A stretch of DNA of 64,000 nucleotides, from contig JAPDDQ010000001.1 of assembly GCA_027587225.1 (NCBI GenBank), forward strand, positions 186,001 to 250,000, in the 5' to 3' direction. The notes under the pieces are model-generated. The model had not been told where the DNA came from, searched no databases, and saw only the letters and a program-made list of their open reading frames with translations. The position numbers were made by a program, and so were the translations under genes. This document shows positions 17,701 through 24,406 of the stretch, in pieces. Source of the DNA: Solirubrobacter taibaiensis (GTDB taxonomy: Bacteria > Actinomycetota > Thermoleophilia > Solirubrobacterales > Solirubrobacteraceae). The number at the start of each line of letters is the position of its first letter. Positions within the stretch are counted from its first letter, which is position 1.

Positions 17701-18643
17701 GACCGAGTACGACTCACCACCGGACGCCTGGTACTACGCCGCCAACGGGGACCCGTCGATGCCCAACTGCATCTACATGGAGTCCTCGCTGCAGGCCGCG
17801 ATCCTGCTCGGCTACTACCTCGGCGCCACGCTCGACCGGCCCGGAGAGGAGTACAGCATCCGCAACCTGGACGGGCGCGCGACGCTCATCAAGGACATCG
17901 ACCTGCGCGGGCGCACGATCCAGCACGAGTCGACGTTGCTCGCCAGCTACGCGATGCCCGGCGCGATCCTGCAGAACTATCGCTACACCCTGACCTGCGA
18001 CGGTGAGCCGTTCTACGTCGGCGAATCGCTCTTCGGCTATTTCACCGCGGACGCGCTCGCCAACCAGGTCGGGCTGGACGCCGCCGTCCGCGTGCCGACC
18101 TGGCTCGAGCTCCATCCCCAGGCGCCGGTGCGCGCGCTCGACGTCGCCGCCGCGACGCAGCGCCCGGGCCTACGGCTCGGCGATGGGCAGCTGCTCGTGC
18201 TCGACACCGCGCAGCTGGTGGTCGACGGCGGGCGTCACGGGCGCGGGTACGTCCGCGCGACGCGCGCGGTCGCGCCCGACGACTGGTACTTCGACTGCCA
18301 CTTCCACCGCGATCCGGTGATGCCCGGCAGCCTCGGCGTTGAAGCCGTGTTGCAGGCCATCCAGCTGTTCGTCATGGAGAGCGGCGCCGCGGACGGGATC
18401 GCGGCCCCGCGGTTCGCCATGGCGACGGACGTGGAGCTGCGGTGGAAGTACCGGGGGCAGGTCCTGCGCTCAGACCCGGGCGTCGAGTTGGAAGTCCACA
18501 TCAAGGAGGTTCGCCACGCGGAAGACGAAATCACCGTGATCGCCGATGCGTCGCTTTACAAGCAGGACGGTCTGCGCATCTACGAGCTCGAAGACGCGGC
18601 GGTCGCTGTCCGGTCCGGCGCCTCGGACGGGAGGCGCTCGTGA
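11792..18643 (+). CDS. pfaC: PfaC-like PUFA synthase subunit with built-in acyltransferase: KS-CLF-AT-DH-DH
   Basis: A 2283-aa multidomain synthase. The ketosynthase (about 1-430) has C194 in LDAACSSAL plus ECHATGT and ANVGH histidines. The second KS-like domain (about 450-910) is a chain-length factor: the Cys position is S657 in STDSAGGIQ. An acyltransferase (about 1020-1360) has GYSLGES with S1128 and resembles the PfaB acyltransferase. Two FabA-like double-hot-dog dehydratases follow, with active-site histidines H1777 in RCHFSDDPVLAGS and H2170 in DCHFHRDPVMPGS; the partner hot-dogs (about 1510-1650 and 1900-2080) lack the His. In many marine bacteria the AT is the separate protein PfaB; here it is fused between CLF and DH. 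An Ala/Pro linker joins AT and DH. It ends in a GTGA overlap with the reductase gene. Confidence 0.94.
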   Translation: MSQLAIVGIACLFPGASTPEQYWHNLADGIDARGEGGPGVFGASHGHAGGDERHRIYCTRGGFVFDFAFDPNAYRLSPAYLGRLDRAFHWGLHVAREALTDSGQATRPGMLARTGVVIGNYSFPTPTSGALAVPLWNEAVDAGLRTAGVLPASVTRNTTPDVASENLWVGGLPARVIGRALGLEGPQLALDAACSSALYSVKLAADWLRTGRADLMLAGGICAPDPRLIHLSFSDLHAYPQDGFSQPFDRRSTGILTGQGAGMFALKRLADAQRDGDRVYAVIDGIGLSNDGAGRHLLAPNGAGQSAAYELAYAASGVAPTDIDYVECHATGTRLGDDTELEALGAFFARHGGMPPIGSVKANVGHLLTVAGLSSMLKVVLALQHESLPPTIGVEEPLEATCDRVVRAPRPWPRGERVRRAGVSAFGFGGTNAHAVMSEPLATPVAPEPHASTPQLSIVGMGCHFGRFDSLDAFERAVYTGDDAFRPLPETRWRGFEETPDGLLARAGLPQAPDGAYVGHVTVDPLAFKIPPRELAHFNQQHLLMLKVADDALRDAGFKRAPQGSRVGVVIAMEMEPSAHGHRARYDLADHVREQCARAGVELSEEQLEHLAAAARDSVHDAIEPNEVLSYIGNIMASRISSLWNLTGPCFTISTDSAGGIQALDVASLLLLDDSVDAVLVGAVDLSGGPENVAARARLHAPGPGRPGLSFGSTDGWQVGEGAGAVVVTRQGTPAQRVYATITGLDIRYPASGDADALLYIAGADAVEQAAAGALRMAGVSAADVDLLEAHAGGLPAEDAAELAGLVAVYEQPQDGARTCALGSAKALIGDTQCASGLAALIKTALCLHLGYLPATPAWHGPSDDHRPVLERSALYVPADSRPWVRRRRGAPRLAGISALGSAGACCHLILADDPAGAALPAVDWTRAGGELIVPVRAATRDALLVELSKLRSELAADAADARQIMRAAIERPDGGPLCAVLVAGDRERLLAETDRALRDLPAVQGEWSTPAGSYFTSRPQGKGELAFVFPGAFNSYPGMLRELFRAFPQLLTHFEAQTERPADTFRAAALYPRELDPADRRAQMAREAKLLDDIPFMLASGTTASLLHADLLRDVFALRPAGAFGYSLGESSMLFAMGGWEPGARRDDRISSTPLFRDRLTGAKRTVRELWALPAATADSDVWASHVLLTDSVAVRAALTEFPRVFLTHVNTSSEVVVAGDPQQCRALIERLGCKSARAPISHVMHCPAVDAELEQLAELNHHPARTPTGLRLLSAYDYQPIDRFDSDELAARIAHTLRSEIDFARLARASHADGFRYFVEVGPASTCTRWVSSVLAGTPHVAGSVDRRGAPATTSLSRLLARLTSHGAPVELRALADPPTVPGRVRSLRIDVPCGGAPVAAHVTAAALLLPPHRPSTAREEAMPPDSTDMPALDRLSFAADPVPPLVNAVITSPTTVAERPALTARSAPAAEPPALSAPTQRRRVKAPGVIWDEQDLLEFATGSIAEVFGERFAEVDGFGRRVRLPAPPYLFASRVTNLHAQTGSLEPASITTEYDIPRDAWYAVDGQAPPAVTIEAGQCDLLLVSFLGIDFENRGERVYRLLDSTLTFHGDLPTEGQTLRYDISIDRFVRGPEATLFFFSYHCYADGELILELKNACAGFFGDEQLSHSLGIVETENERRERAAAVKTSFKPLAYTSRTRLGASEFAALADGRVGDVFGPAHAQDGCNPSLRLPSEQLRMIDDLKIDRTGGRRGLGALTATKQLEPDGWYFRCHFSDDPVLAGSLVAEGAVQALQAYALGLGLHLVLPDARFQPIHGLETSVKVRGQITPEHPAIRYELEIVDIGLLPRPHLVADVLVYLGDRAVISVRNLGIQIQEKAGTPYRPSTGGRVEHFLGRRNAAGEPALLNELHMAHASKGDLAVAMGPEFEVYGERRAPYIPNGDFLFVDRVMALDGERGRPAAGDRMVTEYDSPPDAWYYAANGDPSMPNCIYMESSLQAAILLGYYLGATLDRPGEEYSIRNLDGRATLIKDIDLRGRTIQHESTLLASYAMPGAILQNYRYTLTCDGEPFYVGESLFGYFTADALANQVGLDAAVRVPTWLELHPQAPVRALDVAAATQRPGLRLGDGQLLVLDTAQLVVDGGRHGRGYVRATRAVAPDDWYFDCHFHRDPVMPGSLGVEAVLQAIQLFVMESGAADGIAAPRFAMATDVELRWKYRGQVLRSDPGVELEVHIKEVRHAEDEITVIADASLYKQDGLRIYELEDAAVAVRSGASDGRRS

Positions 18644-20211
18644 CCGTTCACTACGACCGCAGCGGGGTGCTCGAGGTCCTTGGGGACCTCGAGCACCCGG
18701 TAGTCGTCGTGCGCACCGCAGACGGCGTCGGCGTCTCCAACCACGGGCTGGCCGGCGCGGCCACCGGGCATGAGCTGCTCGCCAGCGCGCCGCCGCTGCC
18801 GCCCACGCAGCTCGGCGCGGCCGACTTCCGGGCCGCACACGGCACCCGATTCGCCTACATGGGCGGAGCGATGGCCAACGGGATCGCCTCCGAGGAGCTG
18901 GTCATCGCGCTCGCGCGGGCTGGCTGCCTCGGCTCCTTCGGCGCCGCCGGGCTCCTTCCGGAGCGAATCGAGCGTGCGCTCGACCGCTTCGCTCGCGAGC
19001 TCGACGGTGAGCCGTTCGCGTGCAACTTGATCCACAGCCCGCACGAGGAGGCGCTCGAGCGCGGTGCGGTCGAGCTCTTCCTGCGCCACGGCGTGCGTTG
19101 CGTGGAGGCGTCCGCGTTCATAGACATCACACGGCACATCGTGCGCTACCGCGTCACCGGGCTCGAGACGGGCCCGGACGGGCGCGTGCTGGCGCGCAAC
19201 CGCGTGATCGCCAAGGTCTCACGCGAGGAGGTGGCGGAGCGCTTCATGCGCCCGGCGCCGCGTGAGCTCGTCGCCGCGCTGCTCGCGGATGGCCTGGTGA
19301 CGCCCGAGCAGGCCGAGCTCGCCGCGCGCGTCCCGCTTGCCGCCGATGTCACCGTCGAGGCGGATTCCGGTGGACACACCGATCGCCGGCCGCTGCTTGC
19401 GCTGCTGCCTGCGATCCTCCGGCTGGCCGCCCGCGTCGAACGCGAGGAGGGCTATGAGGAGCGCCTGCGCGTGGGCGCAGGCGGCGGCATCGGCACACCC
19501 CAGGCCGCCTGGGCAGCGTTCGCGGCGGGGGCCGCGTACATCGTCACCGGCTCGGTCAACCAGGCGTGCGTCGAATCCGGCGCGTGCGAGCACACCAAGG
19601 TGCTGCTGGCCGAGGCCGGCGTGGCCGACTGCGCGATGGCGCCGGCGGCCGACATGTTCGAACTCGGTGTCGAACTGCAGGTGCTGCGCCGCGGGACGCT
19701 GTTTCCGATGCGGGCCCGCAAGCTGCTTGAGCTCTACCGCACCTACGACGGGATCGAGGCGCTGCCCGCGGAGGAGCGTTTCAAGCTCGAGACGCAGGTG
19801 TTCCGGCGCTCGCTCGACGAGGTCTGGGAGGAGACCGTGGCGTACTTCGACCGCCGTGACCCCGAGCAGATCGCGCGCGCGGGCGAGCAGCCCAAGCGGC
19901 GCATGGCGCTCGTGTTCCGCTGGTACCTCGGAATGGCCTCCCGCTGGTCGATCGTCGGCGACCCGGAGCGACGCCTGGACTACCAGATCTGGTGCGGTCC
20001 GGCGATGGGCGCATTCAACGACTGGGTGCGCGGCACATACATGGAGCAGCCGGGCGAGCGTCGCGTGGCCGACGTCGCGTGGCACCTGCTGCACGGCGCC
20101 GCGATCGCGGCCCGCGTTTCGACGCTGCGTATCGCCGGTGTCCAACTGCCCGCCCCGGCCACCGATTACCGGCCGCGCGAGCGTGTGGCGGCCTTGTGCG
20201 AGGCGGCATGA
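18640..20211 (+). CDS. pfaD: PfaD-like enoyl reductase (2-nitropropane dioxygenase fold)
   Basis: A 523-aa flavin-dependent TIM-barrel protein of the PfaD type, the trans-acting enoyl reductase of PUFA synthases. Diagnostic stretches are TRFAYMGGAMANGIASEELV near the N-terminus, GAGGGIGTPQAAWAAF (phosphate/FMN loop), TGSVNQACVESG, and the typical C-terminal MALVFRWYLGMASRWSIVGD followed by QIWCGPAMGAFNDWV. The start GTG 18640 overlaps the previous stop (GTGA) and has GGGAGG upstream. A longer in-frame opening inside the pfaC-like gene is not needed. Function: reduces selected double bonds using FMN and NADPH, so that with the dehydratases it sets the unsaturation pattern. Confidence 0.95.
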   Translation: MTVHYDRSGVLEVLGDLEHPVVVVRTADGVGVSNHGLAGAATGHELLASAPPLPPTQLGAADFRAAHGTRFAYMGGAMANGIASEELVIALARAGCLGSFGAAGLLPERIERALDRFARELDGEPFACNLIHSPHEEALERGAVELFLRHGVRCVEASAFIDITRHIVRYRVTGLETGPDGRVLARNRVIAKVSREEVAERFMRPAPRELVAALLADGLVTPEQAELAARVPLAADVTVEADSGGHTDRRPLLALLPAILRLAARVEREEGYEERLRVGAGGGIGTPQAAWAAFAAGAAYIVTGSVNQACVESGACEHTKVLLAEAGVADCAMAPAADMFELGVELQVLRRGTLFPMRARKLLELYRTYDGIEALPAEERFKLETQVFRRSLDEVWEETVAYFDRRDPEQIARAGEQPKRRMALVFRWYLGMASRWSIVGDPERRLDYQIWCGPAMGAFNDWVRGTYMEQPGERRVADVAWHLLHGAAIAARVSTLRIAGVQLPAPATDYRPRERVAALCEAA

Positions 20212-21893
20212 ACGTCTCCCGCATGGCCGCCGCGGAGCGGCTCGAGCGCCGCCTCGGCGACGCGAACGACCCTGCGAACCCGTTCGGGTTCGCGGCGGCC
20301 GTCGAGCGCGACGAGCTTGGCGCGTTCCCGGACGAGCTGGCCGGCTCGCTCCGTGACGCCGGCCTGCACCTCAGCTTCCTGCCGTCCGCGCTGGGTGGGC
20401 GGCTGGATGGCTTCGACCTGACGCTGGCGCTCGCCCGCGTCGCCGCCCGCCGCGACCTCAACGTGATGCCAGCCACGATGGTCAGTGTTTCCGCGGCGAC
20501 CTGCGTGCTGATCGCCGGCTCGCCCGCGCAGCAGACGCGCGTTGCGGAGTTGCTCGACCGCGGCGCGACCGTGGCGTTCGCGCTCTCGGAGGCCGACTGT
20601 GGCAGCGACGTGCTGCGCAACGCGTGCCGTCTCGACGAGGACGCCGACGGCTTTCGCCTCAGCGGCGAGAAGTGGTCGGTTGGGCTGGGCACGCGCGCGG
20701 CGGCCGTCTACCTCGTGGCCCGCACCGGCGGGCACGGGCCAGCGGCGTTCTCGAGCGTGCTGCTCGAGCGTGACGAGCTCCCGGCCGGCTCCGTCGAGGT
20801 CGGCGCCCCGCTGCGCGTCAGCGGCATGCGCGGGATCGACTTCGCCGACTACCGATTCCGCGACTGCCCAGTGCCGTCGGCGGCCCTCGTGGGCCGCCGC
20901 GGGGAAGGGCTGCAGACCGCCATGTGCGCGCAGCAGGTGGTGCGGGCGCTGAGCACGGCGGGCAACCTCGCGTGCGCGGACACCGCGCTGCGTGTGGCGC
21001 TCGACTTCGCGCGCGAGCGCGGCGTCCTCAGCGCGCCGTACCCGCAGCGCGAGCTCTCGCTCGCCGCGGCCGCGCTGCTCGCCATCGACGCGTCCGCCGT
21101 TGCCGCGGCGCGGGCGCTGCATGTCGCGCCGGAGCGCTTCGGGCTCTGGTCGGCGGTGGTCAAACAGATCGCCACGACCCTCAGCGAGCAGTTGATCGAC
21201 CGGTGCGGCGCCGTGCTCGGCGCCCGCAGCGTGATCGCCGAGGGCCCGAGCGGGATCTTCCAGAAGGCCCGCCGCGACAACGCAGTCGTCCGCGTGATCG
21301 ACACCAGCGTCCTCGGCAACCTGCGCTCGATCGCCATGCAACTGCTGCGCCTGACCGTCCCGGCGGCCGCCGACCCGGACACGCTTGCGCGCCTACAGAC
21401 TACATTCGCGCTGGACGCCGAGCTGCCGGAGTTCGCGCCTGAGCGGTTGACGATCGACGCGCGGGCGCGCGACGACGTGCTGGCAGGACTGGTCGCGGTG
21501 GCGCCCGATGCCGCCGCCGCACTCGGCAACCCGGACGTCGCCGGGCTGCCCGGCCGGATCAAGCAGCTGGTCGCCGATGTCGCGCGGCTACGCGCCGACG
21601 CTGGCGGCGGCCTGGCCGGCTCGTCGGAGCTGCTGGGGCTCGCGGAACGCCTCGCGCGGCTGCACACGGCGGCCGCCTGCGTGCATCTGTGGTGGTTCAA
21701 CCGCGAGCGTTCACTGTTCGGCGCCGACCCGGGCGCGTCCGGCTGGCTCGAGGCCTGCCTCGGCTTCCTGCTCGAAGGCACCGGCTCCCCGCAGGCGCTC
21801 GAACGCGTCGAGACATTGCACACCGCCCACCAGCTGTTCTCCGCAACCCCGATCCCGCTCGCTCCCAGGAGGCTCCACCGTGCTCCCCAATGA
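20208..21893 (+). CDS. Acyl-CoA-dehydrogenase-like flavoprotein 1
   Basis: A 561-aa protein whose first 390 residues follow the acyl-CoA dehydrogenase fold: helical N-domain, flavin-contact segment VAFALSEADCGSD, the substrate-side SGEKWSVG, and the C-terminal helical bundle. About 170 further residues, helical and Arg/Ala rich, extend past the normal family length of about 380. At the position of the usual catalytic Glu (the YEGT motif) it reads VIDTS, so D365 replaces Glu. The start ATG 20208 overlaps the reductase stop (ATGA). Expected chemistry is alpha,beta-dehydrogenation of a CoA- or ACP-bound chain; the Asp change makes altered substrate use or a non-dehydrogenase role possible. It is paired with the next gene. 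Confidence 0.85.
   Translation: MNVSRMAAAERLERRLGDANDPANPFGFAAAVERDELGAFPDELAGSLRDAGLHLSFLPSALGGRLDGFDLTLALARVAARRDLNVMPATMVSVSAATCVLIAGSPAQQTRVAELLDRGATVAFALSEADCGSDVLRNACRLDEDADGFRLSGEKWSVGLGTRAAAVYLVARTGGHGPAAFSSVLLERDELPAGSVEVGAPLRVSGMRGIDFADYRFRDCPVPSAALVGRRGEGLQTAMCAQQVVRALSTAGNLACADTALRVALDFARERGVLSAPYPQRELSLAAAALLAIDASAVAAARALHVAPERFGLWSAVVKQIATTLSEQLIDRCGAVLGARSVIAEGPSGIFQKARRDNAVVRVIDTSVLGNLRSIAMQLLRLTVPAAADPDTLARLQTTFALDAELPEFAPERLTIDARARDDVLAGLVAVAPDAAAALGNPDVAGLPGRIKQLVADVARLRADAGGGLAGSSELLGLAERLARLHTAAACVHLWWFNRERSLFGADPGASGWLEACLGFLLEGTGSPQALERVETLHTAHQLFSATPIPLAPRRLHRAPQ
21867..21872 (+). promoter_or_regulatory. Ribosome binding site AGGAGG deciding the start of ACAD-like 2
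   Basis: A perfect AGGAGG seven bases before GTG 21880, inside the 3' end of the previous gene. It rules out the longer in-frame opening that reaches back to 21508. Confidence 0.85.
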
Positions 21894-23607
21894 CCTGCGC
21901 ACGCTGGCCGAGAGTCTCGAGTGCCACCTCGGCGACCCTCACGACCCGCACAGCGCGATGTCCTTCGCCCGCGTGCTCGAGCTCGACGAACGCGAGCAGT
22001 ACCCGCACGAGCTGGTGTCCGCGCTGCAGTGCTGGGGACTGCACGAGTACGTCGTGCCGGCGGCCGATGGCGGGCGAGCGGTCGACATCCACGACGGCTA
22101 CAGCCTGTTCCGCCTGGTCGCCCGTCGCGACGCCACGACCGCCACAGCGATGTCGATCACCGCGCTCAGCTTCATGCCGATCTGGATCGCCGCAGGCGAC
22201 GAGCAGCGGCGGCGTTTCGCGACGGGCCTGCAACGCGGGCTGCGGCTCGCCTGGGGCCTGTCGGAGCGCGCACACGGCAGCGACATCCTCGCCAACGAGA
22301 TGGTCGCCGAGCGCGTCGACGGCGGCTACGTCCTCAGCGGCGAGAAGTGGCTGATCGGCAACGCCACGGTCGCTGACGTCGTGCTCGTGTTCGCGCGCAC
22401 CGGCGAGTCCGGCGCGCCGGCCGGCTACTCGATCTTTGCCGTGGAGAAGCGAGCGCTGCCGGCCGGAGCCGTCGAGCCGCTCGCGCACGAGCCGCTGCTC
22501 GGTCTGCGCGGAATCGACATGAGCGGCATCCGCCTGAACGGCTGCAGGCTCCCCGAGTCCGCGCGCATCGGCCCGGAGGGCGCGGGACTGGAGATCGCGC
22601 TGAAGAGCTCGCAGCTCGCCCGCGGGTCGATCACCAGCATCGCGCTCGGGTGCGTGGACACAGCGCTGCGGGTGACACTCGACTTCGCCCGCGAGCGCGA
22701 GATCTTCGGCCGGCGTGTACTGGACATCCCGTACTCGCGGCGCCAACTGGCGGAGTGCTTCGCGGATCTGATGATTGCGGAGGCGACGGCCCTGGGCGCG
22801 GTGCGCGGCCTGCAGGTGACGCCGGCGCAGTCGTCGATCGCCACGGCGGTGGCCAAGTACGTTGTGCCGACATTGCTGGAGGGCACGCTGGCGCAACTCG
22901 CCGTCGTGCTCGGCGCGCGCCATTTCCTGCGCGGCGACGCGCGCCACGCGATGTTCCAGAAGGCGCTGCGCGACATCCGCGTCGTCAACTTCGCCGACGG
23001 CAACACGGTCGTGAACCTAAAGGTGATCGCCGGCCAGCTTGCGCGGCTGGTGGATCGCGGCCTCGGGGCGAGCGAGCCGGAGCGTGACGAGGCGGCCGTG
23101 CGCGTCGCGACCCAGTTCGGACTCGATCGCGAGCTCCCGCCCTACCGTCCCGCCGAGCAGGAGGTGTTCGCGCGAGGGTGCGACGACATCCTCGTCGCGC
23201 TGCCGCGAACGCTGGCGCGGCTAGAAGAGGAGACGCCCGCCGCGGCGGCGGGCGAGCGGATCATGAGAGCCGTGGCCGAGCTGCAGGTGGAGCTGCAGCA
23301 GCTTCGCCGCGAGCGCGGGCGCGAAGCCGCGCGCTCGAGCGAGCTGTACGCCCTCGCGGAGCGCTACTGCCTGCTCAACGCGGCGGCGTGCTGCCTGCAC
23401 ATGTACGTTCACAACCCGGACGCCATGGACTCCGGAGTGCTGATGCTGAGCCTCGAGCGGCTCGCTATGCGGCTGCGCTGGCCCGAGCCGCTCGCCGGGC
23501 CGGCAGATGTCGAAGCGACCGCCGGCGTGCTCGAGCACCTGCACGCGCAATCGCGTCTGTTCTCCATCCTCCCGATCAGCCTTCCCGCGGCGTCCCGCCA
23601 TGTTTGA
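21880..23607 (+). CDS. Acyl-CoA-dehydrogenase-like flavoprotein 2
   Basis: A 575-aa paralogue of the preceding protein, starting at GTG 21880 and overlapping it by 14 bases. Family marks include LAWGLSERAHGSDI, LSGEKWLIGNA, ARGSITSIALG and FAREREIFGRRVLDIPYSRR. At the catalytic Glu position it reads VNFADGNT, so D373 stands in for Glu, the same change as in its partner. A C-terminal extension of about 180 aa is shared by both. The two probably act as a heteromeric pair, as some unusual acyl-CoA dehydrogenases do, to introduce or move a double bond in the lipid chain; that is inference. It overlaps the phosphopantetheinyl transferase start by 8 bases. Confidence 0.86.
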   Translation: MLPNDLRTLAESLECHLGDPHDPHSAMSFARVLELDEREQYPHELVSALQCWGLHEYVVPAADGGRAVDIHDGYSLFRLVARRDATTATAMSITALSFMPIWIAAGDEQRRRFATGLQRGLRLAWGLSERAHGSDILANEMVAERVDGGYVLSGEKWLIGNATVADVVLVFARTGESGAPAGYSIFAVEKRALPAGAVEPLAHEPLLGLRGIDMSGIRLNGCRLPESARIGPEGAGLEIALKSSQLARGSITSIALGCVDTALRVTLDFAREREIFGRRVLDIPYSRRQLAECFADLMIAEATALGAVRGLQVTPAQSSIATAVAKYVVPTLLEGTLAQLAVVLGARHFLRGDARHAMFQKALRDIRVVNFADGNTVVNLKVIAGQLARLVDRGLGASEPERDEAAVRVATQFGLDRELPPYRPAEQEVFARGCDDILVALPRTLARLEEETPAAAAGERIMRAVAELQVELQQLRRERGREAARSSELYALAERYCLLNAAACCLHMYVHNPDAMDSGVLMLSLERLAMRLRWPEPLAGPADVEATAGVLEHLHAQSRLFSILPISLPAASRHV

Positions 23608-24406
23608 TCTGACGCAACGGTCGCTGGGGCGCGCGGCCGATCTCTGGCTGCTCGATGAGTCCGCCGTCGACGGGCTCAGCGCCGCGCTGAGCGTCGAAAC
23701 GCTCCTGAGCCCCGAGGAACTCGCCCGCTACACGCGGCTGCGGCGCGCCGGCGTGCGCCGGCGCTTCCTCGGCGGCCGCCTGCTGTGCCGGCACGCGCTC
23801 TCGGCCTATGCCGACGTTGCGCCCGCCGCATGGACGTTCGCGGCCGGCCGCTTCGGACGCCCCGAGCTCGAACCGAACCCACACGGGCTGACGTTCAACC
23901 TGTCGCACACCGAAGGACTGATCGCGTGCGTCATCACCCGTGGCGCAGCGTGTGGCGTCGACGTCGAAAACGTGCCAGCACGCCCGGAGGCGGTGGCACT
24001 CGCCGACGGTCACTTCGCCCGCCGCGAGCGGGTCGCGCTTGCCAACGCCGGCGACGACCGCGCACGCGCGGACCGCTTCGTCGACTTCTGGGTGTTGAAG
24101 GAGTCATACACCAAGGCGCTCGGTGTCGGTCTCAGCCGGCGGATGTCCACGTTCGGCTTCGACCTCGGCCCGCCCGCGGTCACCGTCACGGACGAGGAGC
24201 GCGATCCCGGTGAACGGCGCGATTGGCAGTTCGAGTTGCTGCGCATCGGCCCTCGCCATGCCTGTGGCGTCGCAGTCCGGCGAGTGGGGTGTGACGGTCA
24301 GCTGCTGCAGCTGCGCACGATCGACTTCGTCTCGGCGATCGGGCGGCGCGATCCGCGCCGCGCGCCCCTGGCCGTGACGCTCCGGCACGCGGACGTGATG
24401 GCATGA
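23600..24406 (+). CDS. Sfp-type 4'-phosphopantetheinyl transferase
   Basis: A 268-aa Sfp-class transferase that attaches the phosphopantetheine arm of CoA to carrier-protein serines. Signature motifs are all present: FNLSHTEGLIACV (P1b region), CGVDVENV with the Mg-binding acidic residues (about 120), and FWVLKESYTKALGVGL with the catalytic KES (about 166). The start is ATG 23600, inside the end of the previous gene; the in-frame extension upstream belongs to that gene's other frames. It is the natural activator of the free ACP and the two ACP domains of this cluster. PUFA synthase loci need such an enzyme (PfaE in marine strains). Confidence 0.93.
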   Translation: MFDLTQRSLGRAADLWLLDESAVDGLSAALSVETLLSPEELARYTRLRRAGVRRRFLGGRLLCRHALSAYADVAPAAWTFAAGRFGRPELEPNPHGLTFNLSHTEGLIACVITRGAACGVDVENVPARPEAVALADGHFARRERVALANAGDDRARADRFVDFWVLKESYTKALGVGLSRRMSTFGFDLGPPAVTVTDEERDPGERRDWQFELLRIGPRHACGVAVRRVGCDGQLLQLRTIDFVSAIGRRDPRRAPLAVTLRHADVMA

